From: Fodinisporobacter ferrooxydans
Lineage (GTDB): Bacteria > Bacillota > Bacilli > Tumebacillales > MYW30-H2
Reading direction: 5' to 3'
DNA length: 64,000 nucleotides
Assembly (NCBI RefSeq): GCF_022818495.1
Contig: NZ_CP089291.1
Span: forward strand, 2,187,501-2,251,500
This document shows, piece by piece, positions 8,774-18,018 of the stretch. Below the pieces are notes generated by a model that worked only from the letters and a program-made list of their open reading frames with translations, searched no databases and was not told the origin of the DNA. The translations under genes and the position numbers were made by a program. The first letter of the stretch is position 1, and every line of letters begins with the position of its first letter.

Positions 8774-9550
8774 ATGCTGCAGCATGCCGTTGATTTGAAT
8801 TGCGACATGGGGGAAAGTTTTGGCGCGTATCGATTAGGAAGAGATGAGGAGATCCTCAAATATGTAACTTCTGCCAATATCGCTTGCGGATTTCATGCGG
8901 GAGATCCGGGCACTATGCGAAAAACGGTAGCATTGGCTCTGAAACATGGCACAGAAATCGGCGCACATCCCGGATTGCCGGATTTGGCCGGATTTGGCCG
9001 ACGAGAAATGCAAATAACACCACAAGAAGCGTACGATATCTGTGTGTATCAAATTGGCGCTCTTTGGAGCTTTGTCAGGTCCGAAGGCGGCAAGATGCAG
9101 CATGTAAAGCCGCATGGGGCATTGTATAACATGGCGGCAAAAAGCCGGGAGCTTTCCGGGGCGATTGCAGAGGCAGTCTATAAAGTGGATCCCGAACTCA
9201 TCCTTTTTGGATTGGCAGGCAGCGAGTTGATTCAGGCGGGAAAACGCATCGGTCTGCGTACGGCAAGTGAAGTATTTGCAGATCGTACCTATCAACAAGA
9301 TGGGTCGCTGACATCCAGACGGTTGCCGGATTCGCTGATCACCGATGACGAGCAGGCCGTTCGACAGGTTATCCGCATGGTGAAAGAAAGTAAAGTCCTT
9401 TCGCAACAAGAGATCGATATTCCGATCGAGGCACAAACGGTTTGCATTCATGGGGATGGATCACATGCACTGGAGTTTGCCAGGGATATCCGGGAGTCTT
9501 TAGAGAAAACAGGAATTTCAGTGATTGCTGCAAAGGCGGTTGCCCGCTAG
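8774..9550 (+). CDS. pxpA: 5-oxoprolinase subunit A (LamB/YcsF family)
   Basis: The TIM-barrel-like subunit of the PxpABC enzyme, 258 aa. Family signatures are [40 protein letters not shown] and [11 protein letters not shown]. The ATG at 8774 is preferred over an in-frame TTG at 8750 because AGGAGGGG sits 7 nt upstream. Last gene of the ycsI-pxpBCA unit; a terminator follows within 100 bp. Confidence 0.95.
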   Translation: MLQHAVDLNCDMGESFGAYRLGRDEEILKYVTSANIACGFHAGDPGTMRKTVALALKHGTEIGAHPGLPDLAGFGRREMQITPQEAYDICVYQIGALWSFVRSEGGKMQHVKPHGALYNMAAKSRELSGAIAEAVYKVDPELILFGLAGSELIQAGKRIGLRTASEVFADRTYQQDGSLTSRRLPDSLITDDEQAVRQVIRMVKESKVLSQQEIDIPIEAQTVCIHGDGSHALEFARDIRESLEKTGISVIAAKAVAR

Positions 9551-9630
9551 CTCGTTGACAAAGATGGCGGAAGGATTGCAAGAATACACGGGCGAGTTTA
9601 AAATATGAGATTTTCCTGAAAAGTAAGTAA

Positions 9631-9663
9631 AAAACCGGGCGCTGGTTACGTCCGGTTTTTTTA
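9631..9663 (+). terminator. Rho-independent terminator of the pxp operon
   Basis: A stem of ACCGGGCG with CGTCCGGT, extended by A/T pairs, followed by seven T. Confidence 0.85.
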
Positions 9664-9754
9664 CTTGCCCAATGTTTCAAACAACTTCCGCAAATTCCCC
9701 TCGAAAACGCCAACCTATCTTGGCGGTCCTATCAGGAACAGACCCGGATTGGCT

Positions 9755-10909
9755 TCAGTTTGCTGAGGGCCTGGACAGAAATCGGCAAATCCTGTGAATG
9801 CCTTCGTGGATATCTTCCTCGCTGCTGGCAAGGGAAACCCTGATCAGTCCTGCACCCTCTTTCCCAAAAGCTTCTCCGGGCGCTACTGCAACTTTTGCCT
9901 CGTGCAAAAGTTGTTTTGCCACCGAGAAGGAATCACGGCTCACTTTTGAAACATCAATCATCAGATAGAACGCCCCTTGTGGGGTGTAGCGGCAAAGCTC
10001 GTATTCTTTCAAAATACTGAGAGCCAAGTCCCGACGCCGCTGGTAGGATTGACGCATCATTTCCACGCAATCCTGCGGTCCGGCGAGAGCGGCGACTCCA
10101 GCCTTTTGGGTTAAACTATTGGTACTCGAGATTAAGGGTTCCTGCAATTTGATTATTACATCGGCTAATTCCGGCGGCGAAACCGTGTAGCCCAAACGCC
10201 ACCCTGTCATGGCATACGCTTTCGAAAATCCGGAAATGGTGATTGTGCGTTCTGGTGCAGAACGGCCCGGACTGACATGATTTTTGTCAAAAACAATATG
10301 TTCGTAAATTTCGTCGGAAATAAGCCACAAATCGCGCCGTCGGCAAAATTCGGCCAGATCCCGGACAAGGGATTCGTCAAACACGGCCCCGGTGGGATTG
10401 CCGGGTGAATTGACCAGCAGAGCTTTCGTTCGGGAAGTTGCCAAACGTTCCAGTTCTTCCAAATCCGGCAGGAAGCCCCGTTCGGGGGCAAGTGTGTAAT
10501 GGACGGGCACACCGTGCATCAGACGGACGCTCATTTCACCGTTGGGCCAGGAAAGACCCGGCACGAGAATTTCATCTCCCGGCTCCACCAGTGCCATCAT
10601 CGTGCTGGCAATGCCCGCGACGGCTCCGGGATGGACACAGACTTGTTCGTTCAGTACATCCATCCGATTGTAGCGGGACATTTTATTGACGATTGCTTTA
10701 CGCAGTTCCGGAATGCCTGCGTTCGGCGTGTACTTGTGAAAACCGTTCCTGCCGGCGGCAATTGCGGCTTCAACGATATGATCCGGCGTGTTGAAGTTTG
10801 GTTCACCTACTTCCATGTGAATACAATCCGGAATCTTCCAGGCGAGATCCATAATCACTCGGACGCCTTGCGGGGGAAGTGAGAAGGGTACCGCTGCAAT
10901 GGGTTTCAT
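9755..10909 (-). CDS. PLP-dependent class I/II aminotransferase
   Basis: A fold-type I aminotransferase of 384 aa in the AspC/PatA group. Seen are the substrate loop VGEPNFNTPDHI, NSPGNPTGAV, SDEIYEHI and the PLP Schiff-base lysine about 229 in SGFSKAYAMTGWRLGY; a phosphate-binding Arg lies in LIRVSLASS. ATG 10909 follows AAGGAAG at 9 nt. It stands alone between the pxp terminator and the nitrite reductase promoter. The amino-acid partner is not determinable; it could serve glutamate produced by 5-oxoprolinase, but this is only a guess from adjacency. Confidence 0.88.
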   Translation of the reverse strand: MKPIAAVPFSLPPQGVRVIMDLAWKIPDCIHMEVGEPNFNTPDHIVEAAIAAGRNGFHKYTPNAGIPELRKAIVNKMSRYNRMDVLNEQVCVHPGAVAGIASTMMALVEPGDEILVPGLSWPNGEMSVRLMHGVPVHYTLAPERGFLPDLEELERLATSRTKALLVNSPGNPTGAVFDESLVRDLAEFCRRRDLWLISDEIYEHIVFDKNHVSPGRSAPERTITISGFSKAYAMTGWRLGYTVSPPELADVIIKLQEPLISSTNSLTQKAGVAALAGPQDCVEMMRQSYQRRRDLALSILKEYELCRYTPQGAFYLMIDVSKVSRDSFSVAKQLLHEAKVAVAPGEAFGKEGAGLIRVSLASSEEDIHEGIHRICRFLSRPSAN

Positions 10910-11250
10910 GTGAAATCGCTTCCTTCATATGTAATTTCACCTCTTTGAATGACCGCGGTATTGAGTTCTATGTTGTATCTTTATAGTATCTTCTGAATGA
11001 ATTTTTAAAAAATCCGGTATGTAATCATTTTCTTTAGAAACAGCGCTCTTAAGTCTTGAAATCTTCTTTTTTCGTCAAATTTCAAGCGGTATCTCTATTT
11101 TGGAGAGAAAACTTTATACATTTCTTTCTTATCAGCATTATTTTTGTGCCCCGTATTCAGGGTATTTTAATGTTAGATAATATAACACTAAAAAATAATT
11201 ACACATTAATTTTTATGATTATTAATAGTATTTTCCAAAAAAATGAGCAA

Positions 11251-11271
11251 TATGTAAATAAACATTACATA
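11251..11271 (+). promoter_or_regulatory. Perfect inverted repeat, candidate operator upstream of nirB
   Basis: TATGTAA, 7 nt, TTACATA. Centred about 52 bp before the predicted start of transcription, a position that suits an activator. The motif does not match CRP/FNR or NsrR consensus well enough to name the factor. Confidence 0.5.
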
Positions 11272-11278
11272 TTTGGGG

Positions 11279-11306
11279 TTGAATTTCCTTATTTTCATGG
11301 TATACT
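11279..11306 (+). promoter_or_regulatory. Predicted sigma-A promoter of the nitrite reductase operon
   Basis: TTGAAT at 11279-11284, 16-nt spacer, TATACT at 11301-11306. Confidence 0.6.
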
Positions 11307-11350
11307 TTCAATAAAGTAAGAAAACCTAACACGAATTGGGGGAGTGGTGC

Positions 11351-13774
11351 ATGAAAAAGAGAAAACTGTGTTTGGTTGGCAACGGCATGGCGGGTGTGCG
11401 CTGCATGGAAGAAATTCTAAAACTTGCGCCTGATTTGTTCGACATCACTATTTTTGGTCGTGAACCTCACCCGAATTACAATCGGATTTTGTTGTCTTCC
11501 GTTTTAGCCGGGGACGCAGATATACGAGATATCGTTTTAAACGATTGGAATTGGTACGAACAAAATGGCATCACTTTATACACAGGAGAAACCGTCACAT
11601 CGATCGATGCAGAACAACGCAACATCTACACTGACTGCGGGCGTGTTGAATCTTACGATGATCTCATTTTGGCAACGGGCTCACTTCCATTCATGCTCCC
11701 TCTGCCTGGTATTGACAAGGAAGGTGTGATTGCCTTTCGAGATATTAACGATTGCAAAACGATGATGGAAGCATCCAAAACATATAAGAAGGCAGTTGTG
11801 ATTGGCGGTGGTTTGCTCGGACTTGAAGCAGCACGCGGTCTGCTCAATCTTTCCATGGATGTGAGCGTTGTTCATATCTTTGACAACATTATGGAACGTC
11901 AGTTGGATCCAGTGGCTTCAAAATTGTTGCAAAGTGAATTGGAGAAACAAGGGATACGTTTCTTGCTGGAAAAACAATCGGCTGAAATCCTTGGTGACAC
12001 ACGCGTTACAGGTCTGCGCTTTGCGGACGGAACGGCAGAAGAGGCGGATTTGATCGTCATGGCTGTTGGCATTCGCCCGAATGCAGCACTCGCGCAAGAA
12101 AGCGGGATTGAAGTCAAGCGGGGTATCGTTGTCAATGACTACATGGAAACGAATATCGATCACGTGTATGCGGTTGGTGAATGTGCGGAACATCGCGGTA
12201 CGGTTTATGGATTGGTGGCGCCTTTGTTCGAGCAGGGAAAGGTCTTGGCAAAGCGCATTTGCCAAATGGATGCGGCGCCATATGAAGGCTCGACGCTGCA
12301 TACCAAGCTGAAAATTTCAGGTGTGAATGTCTTCTCGGCAGGTGAATTCATGGATACATCCGATACACGCGCCATCCGGGTTCACGATGAATGGGAAGGC
12401 GTCTATAAAAAAGTATTGGTGCGAGACGATCAAGTTGTGGGTGCTGTGTTATTCGGAGATACCAAAGATAGCACACGCATATTGGAAATGATCCGTACAA
12501 ACGCGACGATTTCAGAGCTGCAGCGCGTTGCCATCTTGCAAAATCTTTCCTCGTCTAGCGGTGCATCCGAATTGGATTATGTAGCGGCTATGAGCAGTGA
12601 CGAAATTATATGCGGATGTAATGGCGTTTCAAAAGGAACGATTGTAGAGGCAATTTATGAACACGGCCTAAATTCGGTCGAAGGAGTGAAAAAATGTACG
12701 GGCGCTTCTCGTTCCTGTGGCGGATGTAAGCCGTTAGTTGCAAACCTGTTGCAATGCGTTCTCGGGGATCAGGCACAAACTTCGAATCAAAAAGAGCCGA
12801 TTTGTACTTGTACAACGTTAAGCCGTGATGAATTGGTAAGAGAGATTCAAGAAAAATGCCTGACAAGTGTACGCGAGGTCATGCACGTTCTGGATTGGAC
12901 GGAACCTGAAGGATGCTCCAAATGCCGCCCGGCCATTAATTACTATTTGAATATGGTATTCCCGGAGCTTCATGAAGATGAGCGGGAATCCCGGTTTGTC
13001 AATGAGCGGATGCACGCAAACATTCAAAAAGACGGAACCTATTCTGTTGTTCCCAGGATGTATGGGGGAGTTACTTCACCTGCCGAGTTGAAGAAAATTG
13101 CCGAAGTAGCCGAGAAATATCAGGTTCCGCTGGTGAAAGTCACCGGCGGTCAACGGTTGGATTTGCTGGGCGTGAAAAAAGAAGATTTGCCGAATGTATG
13201 GCGGGATTTGGATATGCCCTCCGGATATGCGTACGGCAAAGCCATTCGAACGGTGAAAACATGTGTAGGAAGTGATTTTTGCCGGTTTGGCACACAAAAT
13301 TCCATTCAAATGGGAATTGATATCGAAAAAGCATTTGAGCGGTTAGATACGCCAGCCAAAATCAAAATGGCCGTTTCCGGATGCCCGCGAAATTGTGCAG
13401 AATCTTTGATTAAAGACATTGGCGTTGTCGGAATTGACGGCGGATGGGAGATTTATATCGGCGGAAACGGCGGTGTGCATGCAAAAGTGGCACAGCTCCT
13501 TTGCAAAGTCAAAACCAACGAGGAAGTAATGGAGTGGGTCGGTGCGTTCCTGCAATACTACCGTGAAAACGCAAATTATGGAGAACGAACATCCGCCTGG
13601 ATGGAGCGAATTGGATTGTCTTCCATTCAACGCGCACTTGAAAACACAGAAACCCGCAGGGAATTGAATTACCGGATTGCGGCAGCGCTAGGTGTCTTGA
13701 GTGATCCGTGGCAGGACATTATCCAAAAGGAAAATATCAGACAGTTGTTTGAAAACGTAGCAGTCAACGTATGA
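11351..13774 (+). CDS. nirB: Assimilatory nitrite reductase [NAD(P)H], large subunit
   Basis: Reduces nitrite to ammonium in the cytoplasm. Domain order over 807 aa: FAD/NAD(P)-binding disulfide-reductase-like module (GNGMAGVRC at the N-terminus, GGGLLGLEAARGL about 155), two BFD-type [2Fe-2S] modules (CGCNG about 421, CTCTT about 484) and the sulfite/nitrite reductase half with siroheme-[4Fe-4S] cysteines in CVGSDFCRFG (about 637) and GCPRNC (about 677). ATG 11351 follows GGGGGAG; an upstream in-frame start would add 5 residues without a better ribosome site. First gene of the nir unit, 13 nt before nirD. Called NasD in B. subtilis. Confidence 0.96.
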   Translation: MKKRKLCLVGNGMAGVRCMEEILKLAPDLFDITIFGREPHPNYNRILLSSVLAGDADIRDIVLNDWNWYEQNGITLYTGETVTSIDAEQRNIYTDCGRVESYDDLILATGSLPFMLPLPGIDKEGVIAFRDINDCKTMMEASKTYKKAVVIGGGLLGLEAARGLLNLSMDVSVVHIFDNIMERQLDPVASKLLQSELEKQGIRFLLEKQSAEILGDTRVTGLRFADGTAEEADLIVMAVGIRPNAALAQESGIEVKRGIVVNDYMETNIDHVYAVGECAEHRGTVYGLVAPLFEQGKVLAKRICQMDAAPYEGSTLHTKLKISGVNVFSAGEFMDTSDTRAIRVHDEWEGVYKKVLVRDDQVVGAVLFGDTKDSTRILEMIRTNATISELQRVAILQNLSSSSGASELDYVAAMSSDEIICGCNGVSKGTIVEAIYEHGLNSVEGVKKCTGASRSCGGCKPLVANLLQCVLGDQAQTSNQKEPICTCTTLSRDELVREIQEKCLTSVREVMHVLDWTEPEGCSKCRPAINYYLNMVFPELHEDERESRFVNERMHANIQKDGTYSVVPRMYGGVTSPAELKKIAEVAEKYQVPLVKVTGGQRLDLLGVKKEDLPNVWRDLDMPSGYAYGKAIRTVKTCVGSDFCRFGTQNSIQMGIDIEKAFERLDTPAKIKMAVSGCPRNCAESLIKDIGVVGIDGGWEIYIGGNGGVHAKVAQLLCKVKTNEEVMEWVGAFLQYYRENANYGERTSAWMERIGLSSIQRALENTETRRELNYRIAAALGVLSDPWQDIIQKENIRQLFENVAVNV

Positions 13775-13787
13775 GGAGGTAACTTAC

Positions 13788-14156
13788 ATGAAATTGGAAA
13801 TTATGCAATTAGAACAACTTCCTGTTCACACAGGACGCGTGATTCAAGTATTCGGACATGAAATTGCATTGTTTCGCCTTGGCAATGGGAAAATTCGGGC
13901 CGTGGAGAATCGGTGCCCGCATAAAGGCGGGCCTCTGGCAGAAGGAATCGTATCAGGTGATTACGTCTTTTGTCCGCTGCATGATTGGAAAATTTGCCTT
14001 GCAGATGGGAATGTACAATCACCTGATACAGGTTGTGTCAAGACATTTCAAACGGAAATCGAAGAAAATCGTATTTATATCATGATTGAGCCGCAAGAGC
14101 AAGGGGAACGGAGAGAGTCTTTAGTACCGGAGCAGGGATTGGTGAATCAAAAGTAA
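13788..14156 (+). CDS. nirD: Nitrite reductase small subunit (Rieske-type)
   Basis: A 122-aa Rieske [2Fe-2S] protein that accompanies NirB (NasE in B. subtilis). The cluster ligands are Cys and His of CPHKGG about 44-46 and CPLHDW about 63-66. ATG 13788 follows GAGGAGG, and the 13-nt gap to nirB indicates one transcript. Confidence 0.95.
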   Translation: MKLEIMQLEQLPVHTGRVIQVFGHEIALFRLGNGKIRAVENRCPHKGGPLAEGIVSGDYVFCPLHDWKICLADGNVQSPDTGCVKTFQTEIEENRIYIMIEPQEQGERRESLVPEQGLVNQK

Positions 14157-14244
14157 TCACGGTCTCAGAGCTTGCATGAATCCAGCATTGTTCGATCCCT
14201 GATCTTTGGTGGAAAGAAAATTCTTTCAGAGAGTTGGTGATGAC

Positions 14245-14433
14245 ATGCAACCATTGGGTTTGTATGAACCAACAATGGCAATTGAAACGATCGATTCGAT
14301 TTGTTGTTACTGCAGTGTTCAGTGAGGTATTTCGATTGAAGGTGAAAGTCTGAAAGGAAATCAGCATTCTCCTGTATCCTTTGGGAGACTTTGTCAAATT
14401 GACGTAAAAACGATGAATTTTCTATTAAATTAA
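14245..14433 (+). pseudogene. Remnant of an assimilatory nitrate reductase catalytic subunit (N-terminal fragment)
   Basis: A 63-codon frame between nirD and the nitrate transporter reads ...TIDSICCYCSVQ, a TGA stop at 14323-14325, then GISIEGESLKG...VSFGRLCQI. This is the N-terminal [4Fe-4S] signature of bis-MGD molybdoenzymes such as NasC/NarB (C-x2-C-x3-C...GRLC), with the third cysteine-bearing position replaced by a stop (the family usually has CSVQCG). Homology ends right after the fourth cysteine; the other 600-700 residues are gone. NasC normally sits with the nir/narK genes, so this is a deletion relic. Identified by motif only; a protein search should confirm. Confidence 0.75.
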
Positions 14434-14448
14434 AGCGGGGTGCAGGAT

Positions 14449-15660
14449 ATGCATGTAAAAGGGTTTCGCAAAGCAGGAAATATTCCGACACTGTTTGCTT
14501 CTTTCTTATACTTTGACATTAGTTTTATGGTCTGGGTATTATTCGGCGTACTAGGAATATTTATCGCGAAAGACTTTGGTTTGACTGCCACACAAAAAGC
14601 TTTATTGGCATCGATTCCAACTTTGGGAGGGTCGCTGTTTCGGATACCGTTGGGGTATTGCGCAGATCGTTTTGGAGCAAAGCGTACCGGAATCATTTCT
14701 ATGATTCTTACCATCATTCCTCTTCTTTTATCATGGCTTTTGGCGAATCGTGTCACGGAATTGTACGTTTTCGGATTTTTATTAGGCATTTCCGGCGCAA
14801 GTTTTGCAGTGGCGCTTCCCTTGGTAAGCCGATGGTATCCTCCTGAGTATCAGGGTCTCGCGATGGGCATTGCGGGCGCCGGCAATACAGGAACATTGAT
14901 CGCTACATTTTTTGCGGCGAGGATTGCGAAAGTGATTGGTTGGCACGGTGTATTTGGCCTCGCCATTCTGCCGATGATTCTTACATTATTCGTTTTTATT
15001 CTCATGGCAAAGGATAGCCCCACACCTGCAAAACAAAAGACATGGAACGAATATGGACGTTTGTTAAAAAAATCCGACTTGTGGTTCCTATGTATTTTGT
15101 ACAGTATTACTTTTGGCGGATTTGTAGGCTTCAGCAGTTATCTGGGAATTTTTCTCCATGATCAATACCGGCTCAAACCGATAGAAATTGCAAATATCAC
15201 AACGATTCTGGTTAGTCTGGGAAGCTTTTTGCGACCTGTAGGCGGATATCTCTCCGACAAGATTGGCGGCGGAAAAATGCTGATTCTCTTGTTGGGAGTG
15301 ATCGGAATCGCTTATATTGGATTAAGCTCGTTGCCTCCTTTGATGCTTGCTATCATTCTCTTTGGCATCATAATGATGGCGCTTGGAATGGGAAATGGCG
15401 CTGTTTTTCAAGTGGTGCCCCAATTGTTCCCGGATGAAATCGGAATCGTTACCGGAGTTGTAGGAGAAGCCGGAGGATTGGGCGGATTTTTTTTACCTAT
15501 GATTCTTGGAAAAGGAAAAGATTTGACAGGGTCTTTCGGAGCAGGGTTTATGGTTTGCGGAATTTTCATATTGCTTGTCCTCGTAATGTTGGTAGCCGTA
15601 CAAAAACGATGGGCGATCACAGCAAGGCAGACTCTACACTCGATTCAAATCGATGCGTAA
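14449..15660 (+). CDS. narK: Nitrate/nitrite MFS transporter (NarK/NasA family)
   Basis: A 12-helix MFS protein of the nitrate-nitrite porter family, about 403 aa. Family marks are RIPLGYCADRFGAKRTG after helix 2, GNTGTLIATFFAARIAK in the nitrate-signature position and the mirrored GEAGGLGGFFLPMILG in the second half. Starts at ATG 14449 or GTG 14440; neither has a textbook ribosome site, with GGGG 8 nt before the ATG. Lies behind nirBD and the decayed nitrate reductase fragment; with no reductase in the window it may now serve nitrite import or export. Confidence 0.9.
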   Translation: MHVKGFRKAGNIPTLFASFLYFDISFMVWVLFGVLGIFIAKDFGLTATQKALLASIPTLGGSLFRIPLGYCADRFGAKRTGIISMILTIIPLLLSWLLANRVTELYVFGFLLGISGASFAVALPLVSRWYPPEYQGLAMGIAGAGNTGTLIATFFAARIAKVIGWHGVFGLAILPMILTLFVFILMAKDSPTPAKQKTWNEYGRLLKKSDLWFLCILYSITFGGFVGFSSYLGIFLHDQYRLKPIEIANITTILVSLGSFLRPVGGYLSDKIGGGKMLILLLGVIGIAYIGLSSLPPLMLAIILFGIIMMALGMGNGAVFQVVPQLFPDEIGIVTGVVGEAGGLGGFFLPMILGKGKDLTGSFGAGFMVCGIFILLVLVMLVAVQKRWAITARQTLHSIQIDA

Positions 15661-15885
15661 AAATGTCCGCGACTTTTACGCAATACTGCAACTTTATCGA
15701 AATACTGCAAATGATGACATGTATCGTTCGTCTCTTCCAACAGTTTGGGAGAGATTTTTTAGTCTGTTCTACTGATTGAATCGCAGCAGATGACAGCGGG
15801 AGGCGAAGAAACATATTTCTATTGGTATCAGCAACTTATGTTTGACAAGTAATTATGGTATTATAAATATAAGGGGATGATTTCA

Positions 15886-16197
15886 ATGGAAAATACACAC
15901 TTATGCCCAAAGTTTGAGTCTGCCTTTGAATTGTTAGGAAAACGATGGACGGGTCTGATTATTCGTTCCTTACTTGATGGACCAAGACGATTTAAAGACA
16001 TCTCCGGCATGATTCCAAGTCTGAGTGACCGGATGTTGACAGAGCGTTTCAGGGAATTGGAAGAAGCGGGGATTATTGTTCGTACTGTATATCCGGAAAC
16101 TCCTGTTCGTATCGAGTATCAATTAACGGATAAAGGCAAATCCTTAAAACCTGCTATGGATAAAATACAGGAATGGGCAGAAGTATGGATGAAATAG
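15886..16197 (+). CDS. HxlR-family winged-helix transcriptional regulator
   Basis: A 103-aa MarR/HxlR-type repressor or activator with the family opening CPKFESAFELLGKRW, then RRFKDISGMIPSLSDRMLTERFRELEEAG-type recognition region (about 42-70) and the wing PVRIEYQLTDKGKSL. The single conserved Cys near the N-terminus is at residue 7 and could be redox- or electrophile-sensitive, as in other HxlR proteins (inference). The ATG at 15886 is chosen with AGGGG 9 nt upstream; an in-frame ATG at 15877 lies inside that ribosome site. TTGACA at 15842 may be its -35. The target is not evident. Confidence 0.85.
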   Translation: MENTHLCPKFESAFELLGKRWTGLIIRSLLDGPRRFKDISGMIPSLSDRMLTERFRELEEAGIIVRTVYPETPVRIEYQLTDKGKSLKPAMDKIQEWAEVWMK

Positions 16198-16201
16198 AAA
16201 T

Positions 16202-16232
16202 TGACCAGTGAGCCAACTCATTGGTCTTTTTT
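16202..16232 (+). terminator. Rho-independent terminator of the HxlR gene
   Basis: GACCAGTGAG and CTCATTGGTC (one G-U pair), 4-nt loop, then six T. Confidence 0.85.
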
Positions 16233-16244
16233 ATAGAGAAAATC

Positions 16245-16277
16245 AAAAAGCCCCTTATAAATAAAGGAGCTTTTTGC
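16245..16277 (-). terminator. Bidirectional terminator facing the MFS gene
   Basis: AAAAAGCCCCTT and AAGGAGCTTTTT flank a 7-nt loop; T-runs occur on both strands, so it can stop the convergent minus-strand MFS transcript. Confidence 0.75.
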
Positions 16278-16361
16278 AATCGCTTTCGAAATTCGCGTAC
16301 AAATACAAATGCTATTATTGCAATATAACGTTTCAAATGTTCTTACTCCGCCTTGATCTTC

Positions 16362-17651
16362 TTAGTACTTCAAGGGATTTTTATTGGCAGTCGAACTCGC
16401 CAACGGTTCTGATTTGTCATAACGCACCCGTAATATGAGGATACCTGACAGAATCAGCGCAGCGACAAGGAAAATCATGCCGGCCATAAAGCTGTGTGTC
16501 TGGGAGATCAAATAGCCGACGATAAATGGTCCAAAGAATCCGCCCAAGTTGCCGATCGCATTAATTAACCCCATGGCAGCCCCTAATACTTCATCCGATA
16601 GGAATTGTGCCGGGATTGCCCAGAAAACGCCGTTATAGGAATCCATAAAGCCCATGCATAAAATCAATGCGGCAATGGATAGCGCCGGATTGGATTTACC
16701 GATGAGTGCTGAAATCAATAGGAAAATTCCGCCGACAATAACCGCTATAGCCACATGGCCTTTGCGCTCCCCGGTTTTATCCGAGTGTTTGGAGTTGATA
16801 ATAAGGCCGAAAATTGCGGCGAGCCAAGGCAAAGCGGAAATGATGCCAACCGTCATATTGTTGCCGTGGGATATAGATTTTACAACAGTCGGAAGCCATA
16901 AACCATATCCATAGAAACCGATTTGAATAAGAAAATAGACGAGTACAAGAAGCAATACATTACGATTTTTCAAAGCGTCTTTAAAGCTGGTTGCCTGCTT
17001 GTTCATGGTTTGTTTTTCTGCCGCCAGCGTTTTTTCCAAATATTCACGTTCTTCTTTGGAAATCCATTTTGCTTTGCTTGGATCTTCTGCAATAAAGAAC
17101 CACCAGATTGCTGCCCAAAGGAAAGGAGGAAGTCCTTCTATCATGAACATGGTACGCCAGTCGGAATGTGTCAGGATCCAACCGGAAATCGGCGACATGA
17201 CCAAAGATGCTACCGGGATACAAAGCATCCAATACGAATTGGCGCGCGCCCGTTCATTAAGGGGAAACCATTTGCTCAACATGACCAGCGTAGCAGGCCA
17301 TACGCCGCCTTCTGCAACTCCGAGCAAAAAGCGTACAACCAATAACTCTGTCAGGTTTTGGACAAATCCGGTCATAATGGCAAATATGCCCCAGACCAAG
17401 AGGGCAATGGTTACGAATTTTTTCGCACTCCATTTTTCAGCCAAAAGTCCACCGGGAATTTGTAAGAACAAATAACCGAAAAAGAAGATACCGCCGGCAA
17501 GCCCGGCATATGTCGCACCGATTCCCAAATCTTTTTCCATGCCTGCAAAGCCAAAACCGACATTATTCCGATCCATAAAAGCGATCGTGTACATGAGAAA
17601 AGCAACTGGAATAATTCTCCACCAACGTGCTGCAGGAATATTTCCGTTCAT
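16362..17651 (-). CDS. MFS transporter of the anion:cation symporter family (sugar-acid permease)
   Basis: A 429-aa 12-helix MFS protein. MDRNNVGFGFAGMEKDLGI after helix 1, GIFFFGYLFLQIPGG in helix 2 and GVAEGGVWPATLVMLSKWF are the marks of the ACS group, which carries galactonate, glucarate, galactarate, phthalate and similar organic anions. Divergent from an IlvD/Edd sugar-acid dehydratase operon, so the likely cargo is the aldonate that enzyme uses (inference). A perfect-consensus cre site lies about 125 bp upstream of its start, suggesting CcpA control. Confidence 0.88.
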   Translation of the reverse strand: MNGNIPAARWWRIIPVAFLMYTIAFMDRNNVGFGFAGMEKDLGIGATYAGLAGGIFFFGYLFLQIPGGLLAEKWSAKKFVTIALLVWGIFAIMTGFVQNLTELLVVRFLLGVAEGGVWPATLVMLSKWFPLNERARANSYWMLCIPVASLVMSPISGWILTHSDWRTMFMIEGLPPFLWAAIWWFFIAEDPSKAKWISKEEREYLEKTLAAEKQTMNKQATSFKDALKNRNVLLLVLVYFLIQIGFYGYGLWLPTVVKSISHGNNMTVGIISALPWLAAIFGLIINSKHSDKTGERKGHVAIAVIVGGIFLLISALIGKSNPALSIAALILCMGFMDSYNGVFWAIPAQFLSDEVLGAAMGLINAIGNLGGFFGPFIVGYLISQTHSFMAGMIFLVAALILSGILILRVRYDKSEPLASSTANKNPLKY

Positions 17652-17775
17652 AGATAGCTATACCCCCTAGTGAATGAGTTGACAGGAACCTATAATTCAA
17701 GACAATTCAACGCAATACCGGCATATAAAACAATATTCGGAGTTGCAAATTGCATGAGTAAAGCAAAAACAGAAT

Positions 17776-17790
17776 GGAATCGCTTACATT
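17776..17790 (-). promoter_or_regulatory. CcpA cre site
   Basis: On the minus strand it reads ATGTAAGCGATTCCA, which fits the consensus WTGNAANCGNWNNCW at every fixed position. It lies between the MFS gene and the dehydratase operon and could serve either. Confidence 0.65.
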
Positions 17791-17996
17791 ATTGTGCTAA
17801 AAAAAGAAATGTTTCGTTTTGAGACATTTTTGATGCCATGTTGATCATGTGCGTTTAAAAAAACACCTACTTTCCCGCTTTTTTTTCATCATACAGTAGA
17901 TTTGCATAAATTTCAACAATCTTCAAACAAAAAGTATATTTGGGGATCGGAAGTTTTTAAATTGTTTAACGGAAATATTTGTATTATCGAATTGCT

Positions 17997-18018
17997 TATA
18001 TGATACTATAATCATATA
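17997..18018 (+). promoter_or_regulatory. Palindromic operator over the -10 box of the dehydratase operon
   Basis: TATATGAT, ACTATA, ATCATATA: 8-bp perfect arms with a 6-nt spacer; the TATAAT at 18007-18012 lies inside. A repressor bound here would block the promoter. It does not match the LacI operator found further downstream, so a different factor (GntR-type perhaps) is implied. Confidence 0.5.

Larger units (their letters stand above)
10910..11350. other. Divergent intergenic region aminotransferase / nirB
   Basis: About 440 bp, strongly AT-rich, without a credible gene. It carries the nirB promoter and an inverted repeat at its right end, listed separately. Confidence 0.5.

Noticed and set aside
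11056-11319. 87-codon open frame upstream of nirB
   Set aside because: It starts with TTG, has no ribosome site, is extremely AT-rich and covers the operator and promoter of nirB.
14323-14325. TGA in the nitrate reductase fragment as a selenocysteine codon
   Set aside because: The position is an iron-sulfur cysteine and not the molybdenum ligand used for selenocysteine, no stem-loop of SECIS type was evident, and the frame ends 36 codons later.
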